DNA of 28,835 nucleotides from PALSA-660 sp036508875. GTDB lineage: Bacteria > Actinomycetota > Coriobacteriia > Anaerosomatales > PALSA-660. The notes below the pieces were generated by a model. It saw only the letters and a list, made by a program, of their open reading frames with translations, did not search any database and was not told where the DNA came from. The stretch spans positions 1-28,835 of the forward strand of contig DATCGP010000059.1 of assembly GCA_036508875.1 (NCBI GenBank), read 5' to 3'. Positions 23,228-28,835 of the stretch are shown here, piece by piece. How positions within the stretch are numbered: the stretch's first letter is position 1; each line of letters starts with the position of its first letter. A program made the position numbers and the translations under genes.

Positions 23228-24529
23228 ATGGGCACTGCACGAGTCATCTTCGACCGTTGGGACGGGATGTACGTGGCGGCCATGTCCGAGGTGCGGTCGT
23301 CGGCCGTCCGTGACCTGTTCGCCGCCGCGTCGCGCCCCGGCGTCATCTCGCTGTCCGGCGGCATGCCCGACGTGCGTCGCGTTCCCCACGATGCGGTGCA
23401 GCGCGCGGTCCGCGAGGCGATGGCTCACGACGGGCCGTCGGCGCTCCAGTACGGGTCGAGCAGCGGTCGGGTGCAGCTGCGCTCCACGATCGTCGGCCTG
23501 ATGGGTGAGAGCGGCGTGCGCCTATCCGAGGACGACATCATCGTGACCGCGGGCGCTCAGCAGGGGCTCGACCTGCTCGCGAAGGTGTTCCTGGACCCCG
23601 GCGACGTCGTCATCTGCGAGGGCCCGACCTACGTCGGCGCGCTGCAAGCGTTCTCCGCATACCGGCCGCGCATCGAGTGCGTCGACATGGACGAACACGG
23701 CATGCGCATGGACCTGCTGGAGGGCCTGCTGCGCCGCCTGGGCCCGCGGGGCGCGAAGTTCATCTACACGATCCCCAACTTCCAGAACCCCGGCGGAGTG
23801 ACGCTTTCGGGGGAGCGCCGCCGGCGACTGCTGGAGCTCGCGCAGGAGTACGACATCCCGGTGGTCGAGGACGACCCGTACGGGCGGTTGCGCTACGAGG
23901 GCGGTCACATCCTCCCGCTGAAGGCCTTGGATCCCGACGTGATCTATCTCGGGACGTTCTCCAAGATCTTCGCGCCCGGGCTGCGGCTCGGCTGGATGGC
24001 GGCGCCCCGCCCGATACTCGCCAAGGTCCTGCCGGTGAAGCAGGCCGCCGACCTGTGCGGCTCCTCTTTCGCCCAGTCGGTCGCCGAGCACTACATGACT
24101 GGCACCACGTGGCGCCGCGTGCTCGCGGACCTCACACGCACCTACCACGAGCGACGCGATGCGATGCTAGGCGCGCTGGAGGAGCACTTCCCCGCGGATG
24201 TGGCCTGGACTCACCCGGAGGGCGGCTTCTTCGTATGGGTGACGCTGCCCGGCTACGTGGACACGCGCCCGCTGCTGGCGGAAGCGGTCGAGCACGGCGT
24301 GACGTTCGTGCCGGGCACCGACTTCTACCCGGACGGCCGCGGCGCCAACAGCCTCCGCCTCGCGTTCTGCTACGAGGAGCCGGTCCAGATCGCCGAGGGG
24401 GTGCGCCGGATCGCGGAGGTGCTGGAAGACACGCTGCAGCTGTACCGGGCGTTCGCAGCCGCAGGGGCCATCGGTGACACGAGGCGGGCGCCGGAAGCGG
24501 CGACCGCGCTGACGGGAGGCGAACGGTGA
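23228..24529 (+). CDS. Class I/II PLP-dependent aminotransferase
   Basis: The 433-residue enzyme matches fold-type I aminotransferases of the LysN/Aro8/MocR-like group. VISLSGGMPD and LQYGSSSGRVQLR mark the N-terminal substrate region, IIVTAGAQQGLDL the PLP phosphate helix, IPNFQNPGGVTLS the conserved Asn, VEDDPYGRLRY the Asp that holds the PLP ring nitrogen, and TFSKIFAPGLRLGW the Schiff-base Lys. It would transfer an amino group between an amino acid and a 2-oxo acid; donor and acceptor are not visible. The T-box leader lies directly upstream, and its stop overlaps the ddl GTG start by four bases, so both genes respond to the same tRNA signal. Confidence 0.88.
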   Translation: MGTARVIFDRWDGMYVAAMSEVRSSAVRDLFAAASRPGVISLSGGMPDVRRVPHDAVQRAVREAMAHDGPSALQYGSSSGRVQLRSTIVGLMGESGVRLSEDDIIVTAGAQQGLDLLAKVFLDPGDVVICEGPTYVGALQAFSAYRPRIECVDMDEHGMRMDLLEGLLRRLGPRGAKFIYTIPNFQNPGGVTLSGERRRRLLELAQEYDIPVVEDDPYGRLRYEGGHILPLKALDPDVIYLGTFSKIFAPGLRLGWMAAPRPILAKVLPVKQAADLCGSSFAQSVAEHYMTGTTWRRVLADLTRTYHERRDAMLGALEEHFPADVAWTHPEGGFFVWVTLPGYVDTRPLLAEAVEHGVTFVPGTDFYPDGRGANSLRLAFCYEEPVQIAEGVRRIAEVLEDTLQLYRAFAAAGAIGDTRRAPEAATALTGGER

Positions 24530-25476
24530 ACGAGAAGATAGCGGTGCTCATGGGCGGGCGCTCGCTCGAGCGCGAGGTCTCGCTGCGCAGCGGCGAGAGG
24601 GTCTTCGGCGCGCTGAACGAGCTCGGGTACCGCGCGCTCGCCCTCGATGTCACACCGGACCTCGTGGAGACACTGCGCCGTGAGAGGCCCGACGCGGTCT
24701 ACATCGCGCTGCACGGCAAGTTCGGCGAGGACGGGACGGTGCAGGAGGCGCTCGAGTTCCTCGGCATTCCCTACACCGGTCCTGGCGTGGTCGCCAGCTC
24801 GCTGGCGTGGGACAAGAGCCTCTCGAAGCGGCTCTTAGCGGAGGCCGGCATCCCCACTCCGGCGTGGGTGACGTTCACGAAGGACGCATTCAAGGAGATG
24901 GGCGCCGCGACCGTGCTCGACCTGGTCCCTGCAGCGGTCGGCGGGCTGCCGGTCGTGGTGAAGCCGACGAAGCAGGGTTCGGCGCTCGGGCTCACGAAGG
25001 TGGAGACCGCCGAAGGCCTCGCCGACGCGCTTCTCACGGCGCTGTCGTTCGGTGACGCTGCGCTGGTGGAGAAGTGGGCGGACGGCGTCGAGATCGCGGT
25101 CTCGGTGCTGGACGGCCCGGACGGCCCCGAGGTGCTCCCACCGGTCGAGATGGTGGCCAAGTCCGGCCTGTTCGACTTCAGCGCCATGTACACAGCCGGC
25201 GAGACCGAGTACTACTGCCCCGCTCGGTTGGACGCGCCGGTCCAGACGGAGGTCATGGCACTCGCGGCGCGGTGCCACACGCTGCTCGGATGCCGCGACG
25301 TCAGTCGCTGCGACATGGTCGTCGACGGACAGGGTCGCCCCTTCGTGCTCGAGGTGAACACGAGCCCCGGCATGACCGAGGTGTCGCTGCTGCCGATGGC
25401 GGCCGCGGCCGCGGGCGTCAGCTTCCCGGAACTCGTGGACCGATTCGTGCGCTCGGCGCACGGACGGCGGAAGTAG
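24526..25476 (+). CDS. ddl: D-alanine--D-alanine ligase
   Basis: The 316-residue ATP-grasp enzyme joins two D-alanines for the peptidoglycan peptide stem. It shows IAVLMGGRSLEREVSLRSG at the N-terminus, the ligase loop ALHGKFGEDGTVQEALE (about 63-79), the ATP-binding KPTKQGSALG (about 145-154; usual form KP...GSSvG) and the metal-binding end FVLEVNTSPGMTEVSLLP (about 278-295). Length fits family (about 300-370). The start is GTG 24526 after a GGGAGG ribosome site, overlapping the aminotransferase stop. Coupling to that gene and to the upstream T-box suggests control by amino acid starvation. Confidence 0.93.
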   Translation: MNEKIAVLMGGRSLEREVSLRSGERVFGALNELGYRALALDVTPDLVETLRRERPDAVYIALHGKFGEDGTVQEALEFLGIPYTGPGVVASSLAWDKSLSKRLLAEAGIPTPAWVTFTKDAFKEMGAATVLDLVPAAVGGLPVVVKPTKQGSALGLTKVETAEGLADALLTALSFGDAALVEKWADGVEIAVSVLDGPDGPEVLPPVEMVAKSGLFDFSAMYTAGETEYYCPARLDAPVQTEVMALAARCHTLLGCRDVSRCDMVVDGQGRPFVLEVNTSPGMTEVSLLPMAAAAAGVSFPELVDRFVRSAHGRRK

Positions 25477-25562
25477 GGGTACAGTATTCCTTGCGCGCAA
25501 AGCGCCGGATCGGGCGGTCGCGCGAATGGAAAGCCGGGACGGATAAGATGGGGGTGTGCGGA

Positions 25563-26045
25563 ATGTACGAATACCGACGTGGTGGCAGCAAGTTTGGCGC
25601 GTTCGTCCTTGGCGGGCTCGTGGGCGCCCTGATCGGGATGTTGTTCGCCCCGCGTTCCGGCAAGGAGACGCGCGAGATGCTCGCCGAGCGTGGCCAGGAG
25701 TACCTGGACTCGGCGATGGACGTCTATGACGACGGTCGCGACAAGCTCGTCGAGGCCTTCTCTGCCGCGAAGGGCACGACGGCGGACCGCGCGGAAGAGC
25801 TCAAGGGCAAGGTCGATGAGTTCAACCAGACGCTGAAGGCCAAGGTCGACGAGGCATCGGTCGCCGCCGGCGCCAAGGCCGAGGACCTCGGCAAGGGCGC
25901 GGCTGCGGGCATCAAGACCGGGGCCGCGGCAGCCAAGACCGGGATCGATGTCGCCTCCGAGAAGACGAAGGACGCGCTCGAGTTCGTGGCCGAGAAGGCC
26001 GCGGCAGCTCCGGTAGTGGAAGCGGCCCCCGAGCCGACCGCGTAG
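25563..26045 (+). CDS. YtxH-like membrane-anchored Ala/Lys-rich protein
   Basis: The 160-residue protein begins with an N-terminal YtxH-type segment: FGAFVLGGLVGALIGMLFAPRSGKETREML, a transmembrane helix followed by the conserved FAPxSGxxTR motif. The rest is an amphipathic, Ala/Lys/Glu-rich helix with KTG repeats (KTGAAAAKTGIDVASEKTK). YtxH proteins are general-stress envelope proteins of unknown function. ATG 25563 is favoured because GGGGGTG lies at 25550-25556; ATG 25548 is an alternative adding five residues. TAAGAT at 25544-25549 and TACAGT at 25480-25485 could be -10 boxes. Confidence 0.7.
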   Translation: MYEYRRGGSKFGAFVLGGLVGALIGMLFAPRSGKETREMLAERGQEYLDSAMDVYDDGRDKLVEAFSAAKGTTADRAEELKGKVDEFNQTLKAKVDEASVAAGAKAEDLGKGAAAGIKTGAAAAKTGIDVASEKTKDALEFVAEKAAAAPVVEAAPEPTA

Positions 26046-26076
26046 CGCTTTCCCTGACACGATCGGGAAGCTACCA

Positions 26077-26108
26077 GGTCGGTCGCCGCTTCCATACGGC
26101 GGCCGGCC
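26077..26108 (+). terminator. Hairpin after the YtxH-like gene
   Basis: GGTCGGTCGCCG (26077-26088) pairs with CGGCGGCCGGCC (26097-26108) with two G-U pairs and an 8-base loop. A short T-run (CATTTG) follows after six more bases. It sits between two genes in the same direction, so it may end the first or lie in the leader of the second. Confidence 0.5.
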
Positions 26109-26138
26109 CTGCTGCATTTGACGAAGGACGACGAGATC

Positions 26139-26873
26139 ATGGTACGAGCGAGCGAGGTCGAGGGAAGTGCGCTGATCGGCCCGGACGGCTCGAGCCTCGG
26201 GACGCTCGAGACGCTGCTTCTGCATCCCGACGGAACCCCCGTCGTGGTCGGGGCGGCGGTCCGGCCGCCGGCGGCCCTCGTGGTCGTGGCGAAGGCCCAG
26301 ACGTTCATCCCGCTGTCCACCCTCACCTTCTCGGACGAGCGGGTCACGACCTCGCTGCCCAGACTTCCCAAGGTGCGCGACGCGGCGGACGCGCTCGGGT
26401 TCGACCCGGACTTCACGGTCATCTGGTCGGGCATGCCGGTCGAGGGCCCGTCGGGCATCCGGGCCGGGAAGGTCGCCGACTTCGAGTTCGACCCCGAGAC
26501 CGACGCTGTGGTGTCGATGGTCGTCGACGGAGGAGCGGTGGCGACGGCCGCCTACGGCGCGCTCACCGTTCCGGACGGCGCGATCGTCGGCTACACAGCC
26601 GGCGCCGTGCACCTGAACCGCGAGCTGGTGGAACTCGAGGCTGAAGGCGGGATCGCCAAGGCGGCCGCAGCCGCCGTCGTCGGCGCCAATGAGGCGGCCG
26701 CCGCGGTCGGCGAGATGGCCGGCAAGGCGGTCGTCAACGCCGGCGCGGCCACGGGCCGCGCGCTGAAGGCGGCAAAGGACGCCCAGATCGGCGAGCGCGC
26801 CGCGGACAGAGTCGGCAAGACATGGCGCGACTCGGTGAAGGCGTTCCGTGAAGGAATGGACGGCGACGAGTAG
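26139..26873 (+). CDS. PRC-barrel domain protein with Ala-rich tail
   Basis: The 244-residue protein starts MVRASEVEGSALIGPDGSSLG, the typical opening of a PRC-barrel (RxSEVxGxxVxxxDGxxLG). A second similar unit appears to begin about residue 100 (GIRAGKVADFEFDPETDAVV), so it may have two barrels. The C-terminal part from about 175 is an Ala/Lys-rich amphipathic helix (AAAVGEMAGKAVVNAGAATG). PRC-barrels bind RNA or protein partners in the cytosol; no transmembrane helix is evident. ATG 26139 is preferred to the TTG at 26118 because GAAGGA lies upstream. Function unknown. Confidence 0.75.
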   Translation: MVRASEVEGSALIGPDGSSLGTLETLLLHPDGTPVVVGAAVRPPAALVVVAKAQTFIPLSTLTFSDERVTTSLPRLPKVRDAADALGFDPDFTVIWSGMPVEGPSGIRAGKVADFEFDPETDAVVSMVVDGGAVATAAYGALTVPDGAIVGYTAGAVHLNRELVELEAEGGIAKAAAAAVVGANEAAAAVGEMAGKAVVNAGAATGRALKAAKDAQIGERAADRVGKTWRDSVKAFREGMDGDE

Positions 26874-26903
26874 CCCGCATACCGGCGAAGAGAGGCTCCC
26901 GCA

Positions 26904-27560
26904 GTGGCTCGGAAGATACGCACACTCACCGTGGAGAGGATCGGGGACCTTCCCGACCCGTGTTCCGCGTGCGCGGTGTGGGAGAACGCCGGCACGTCGC
27001 CGGCCAGGTGCGCGAGCGGTCCAGCGCGGGAAGAGCTCGCGTCCTGGGTGCGCATGGTCCGCTCCGAGTGGGGCGAGTGCGGCCGTATCGTGTACGAGAA
27101 CGGCGAGGTTCTCGGATTCGTGAAATACGCTCCGCCGCGCTTCTTCCCGCGGGCGGCCTCGATGCCGTCAGGCGTCCCGGACGGCGACGCGGTGCTCCTG
27201 GCATGTCTCCATGTCGAGCCCGACGTGCGCGACGCCGGCCTCGGCAAGGTGCTGCTGCAGGCGGCGCTACGCGACCTGGTGTCCCGCGGCGAGCGCGTGG
27301 TCGAGGCGTACGCGTCATCCGACCCCGCGGACCGGGAGACGACCCCGCTCATAACGATGGATTTCCTGCTCAAGCAGGGCTTCACCGTGGTCAGACCGCA
27401 CCCGACCACTCCGCTGATGCGGCTCGAGCTGAGGATGCTCGCAAGCTGGACGGACAGCGTCGAGGCGGTGCTCGAGGCGCTGCAGCTGCCGCGCCGGGTC
27501 GGCGAGCGCGTGCCGGCTCCGCTCGTGAACCCGATGCGCAGCGAGGGAACGCGGCGGTGA
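26904..27560 (+). CDS. GNAT-family N-acetyltransferase
   Basis: The 218-residue protein has a GNAT core at about 60-150: DAVLLACLHVEPDVRDAGLGKVLLQAALRDL, where the strand plus the RxxGLG loop (DAGLGK) forms the acetyl-CoA site. The N-terminus (DPCSACAVWENAG) holds two Cys in a CxxC arrangement that could bind a metal. No specific substrate is visible. The start is GTG 26904 after AGAGG; the stop overlaps the next gene's GTG by four bases. Confidence 0.8.
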   Translation: MARKIRTLTVERIGDLPDPCSACAVWENAGTSPARCASGPAREELASWVRMVRSEWGECGRIVYENGEVLGFVKYAPPRFFPRAASMPSGVPDGDAVLLACLHVEPDVRDAGLGKVLLQAALRDLVSRGERVVEAYASSDPADRETTPLITMDFLLKQGFTVVRPHPTTPLMRLELRMLASWTDSVEAVLEALQLPRRVGERVPAPLVNPMRSEGTRR

Positions 27561-28078
27561 CCGAGACCGGCTCCACGCCCGCGGCGCGCGTTCGCAAGGC
27601 GGGATCACTCGAGCGTGTGCGATCCTTCCTGGCGGTCCACGGGCTCGAGGACGGGATGGTCTCCTTCGACGACCGTTCCACCAAGACGTGCGAGCTGGCG
27701 GCACAGGCCGTGGGCTGCGAGGTGGGCCAGATCGTCAAGTCGCTCGTGTTCGTCGCCGACGACCGCCCTGTGCTTGCACTCGTGGCCGGGGACAGGCGTG
27801 GAGACACCAAAGCGATCGGTGCGCTCCTCGGGGCTCGCTCGGTGCACTTCGCGGACGCCGACACTGTGCGGACGGCGACCGGATACGCGATCGGCGGCGT
27901 TTCCCCCTACGACCTCCCGGACGAGCTGACGGTGCTGATCGACGAGTCATTGGGGCGCTTCGACATCGTCTACACGGCGGCTGGAACGCCTTCGTCCATG
28001 GTGCGGGTGCCGCGTGAGACCCTGTTCGCGATCGTTCACGGGCAGGTGGCACGAATCTCGCGCGAGCAGGCGCTATGA
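27557..28078 (+). CDS. YbaK/ProX-type aminoacyl-tRNA deacylase
   Basis: The 173-residue protein matches the YbaK/EbsC family of trans-editing enzymes that deacylate mischarged tRNAs such as Cys-tRNA(Pro). Typical features are STKTCELAAQAVGCEVGQIVKSLVF, which includes the invariant Lys of the QIVKS motif, LALVAGDRR, then TGYAIGGVSPYDLP and VYTAAGTPSSMVRV. Starting with GTG 27557, it overlaps the GNAT gene and is itself overlapped by the following gene, forming a coupled series. Substrate specificity cannot be assigned. Confidence 0.88.
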   Translation: MTETGSTPAARVRKAGSLERVRSFLAVHGLEDGMVSFDDRSTKTCELAAQAVGCEVGQIVKSLVFVADDRPVLALVAGDRRGDTKAIGALLGARSVHFADADTVRTATGYAIGGVSPYDLPDELTVLIDESLGRFDIVYTAAGTPSSMVRVPRETLFAIVHGQVARISREQAL

Positions 28079-28835
28079 GCGAAGACACGGAAGAACAGAG
28101 CGCGCAGGACGGCGAGGCTCGCGCCCGGAGACGGGCGTGGCTTGCCGTGAACGTGGCTGCGACCGCGCTACTGCTGGCGTTCCTGGGCTTCGGCCCCGTG
28201 CCCGTGCGGGCGACGATCGACGGCACGCGGACCTGGGTCCTTCGCGGGACGACCGCCGCGGGCCTGATGCGCCAGGGCCGTTTGGCCGCAGCGGGCGATC
28301 TCGTCACGCCGGACGGACGCACCGTGGTGCCCGGGGGCGGGGGCTCGCCCACGATCGACCTGGACGGCGAAGCGGTCACGGCCGCGGCGCCGCTCGACAG
28401 CGGCGCGAACCTCGTCAGCAGGCGCGGGCTCGACCTGGTGGAGCCGACGGTGACCCGCACGATCGAGACGACGCCCGCCGTGCGCTACCGGGGAAGCGGG
28501 CCGCGCGAGAGCGTCGAGCAGTCAGGGACACCGGGCACGGTCGAAGTGGTGGTCGGTGCGGTGAGCGGCGAGGAGCGGTCAAGGCGCGTCATCTCGGCGG
28601 GGACCTCCACGACCGTCCGCCGTGAGCCCGCGTGGCGCGGCAGCATGCAGGTCGCGCTCACGTTCGACGACGGCCCGTGGCCGGGGAGCACCGACGCGAT
28701 CCTGGCCCAGCTGAAGGCAGCCGGGGTGAAGGCGACGTTCTTCATGATCGGTTCCGCTGTCAGCAGACGCCCCGCGATCGCGAAGCGCGTGTTCGCGGCG
28801 GGGATGGAGGTCGGGAACCACACTCAGGGCCACCG
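28075..28835 (+). CDS. Membrane-anchored polysaccharide deacetylase (3' end outside window)
   Basis: The visible 253 residues show an N-terminal transmembrane anchor (about 22-42), a beta-rich region (about 45-120) resembling DUF348-type repeats, a possible G5-like segment (about 120-185, TRTIETTPAVRYRG to VISAGTSTTV) and the start of a NodB deacetylase domain: MQVALTFDDGPWPGS (about 191-205) and NHTQGH (about 248-253). The paired Asp and HxxxH supply the metal and catalytic residues. It would deacetylate chitin- or peptidoglycan-like glycans outside the cell. The start ATG overlaps the YbaK stop. The rest of the domain is beyond the window. Confidence 0.87.
   Translation, partial: MSEDTEEQSAQDGEARARRRAWLAVNVAATALLLAFLGFGPVPVRATIDGTRTWVLRGTTAAGLMRQGRLAAAGDLVTPDGRTVVPGGGGSPTIDLDGEAVTAAAPLDSGANLVSRRGLDLVEPTVTRTIETTPAVRYRGSGPRESVEQSGTPGTVEVVVGAVSGEERSRRVISAGTSTTVRREPAWRGSMQVALTFDDGPWPGSTDAILAQLKAAGVKATFFMIGSAVSRRPAIAKRVFAAGMEVGNHTQGH

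Noticed and set aside
1..28835. Insertion sequence, prophage, CRISPR or tRNA genes
   Set aside because: No transposase, integrase, repeat-spacer array, tRNA T-loop with acceptor stem, or phage structural gene was recognised; the holin-superfamily gene lacks phage neighbours.

Overview
The window is chromosomal DNA from a high-GC bacterium, densely coded, with frequent GTG starts and many 1-8 base start/stop overlaps. The gene set (UPF0182 membrane protein, actinobacterial holin-superfamily protein, LiaF/PspC envelope genes, a T-box leader, UPF-type envelope proteins) suggests Actinomycetota, possibly an early-branching lineage near Coriobacteriia. That placement is inference; there is no rRNA, tRNA, insertion sequence, prophage or CRISPR array to anchor it.

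Layout. 1-3566: the 3' part of an AlkD-like DNA glycosylase gene, an EamA permease fused to a GNAT acetyltransferase, a lipoprotein and a nitroreductase-like protein. 3675-5352: a 75-residue membrane protein with a CxxCH motif coupled to a hemolysin III/PAQR gene, convergent with a conserved two-helix membrane protein. 5384-7387: a lipoprotein molybdopterin oxidoreductase divergent from an FAD/NAD(P)H reductase, then a four-helix membrane protein. 7392-9788: an SlyD-like FKBP isomerase, a small winged-helix-like protein and a CNNM/CBS/CorC transporter. 9785-13266: a close-packed series of a LiaF-like protein, a PspC protein, an amidohydrolase and a methyltransferase, convergent with maf.

14060-17739 is an operon of two proteins that share the same N-terminal domain, one carrying HEAT repeats and the other an HD-GYP-type phosphodiesterase domain; this is the best candidate here for a little-described signalling pair. 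It is followed by a large UPF0182 protein, then a 542-base gene-free spacer with clustered inverted repeats that could be a structured RNA, then a small secreted lytic-transglycosylase-like protein.

21835-22898 holds a holin-superfamily membrane protein, a one-helix protein and a free-standing protein resembling the N-terminal domain of cyanophycin synthetase with an HxxEH motif. A T-box leader (about 22973-23180) precedes a class I/II aminotransferase gene that overlaps ddl (D-Ala-D-Ala ligase). A short-stem reading of the leader offers GCC (Ala) as specifier, which would fit alanine supply for peptidoglycan. The right end carries a YtxH-like protein, a PRC-barrel protein, a GNAT protein, a YbaK/ProX-type deacylase and the 5' part of a membrane-anchored polysaccharide deacetylase. 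Much of the right half therefore concerns the cell envelope and peptidoglycan.
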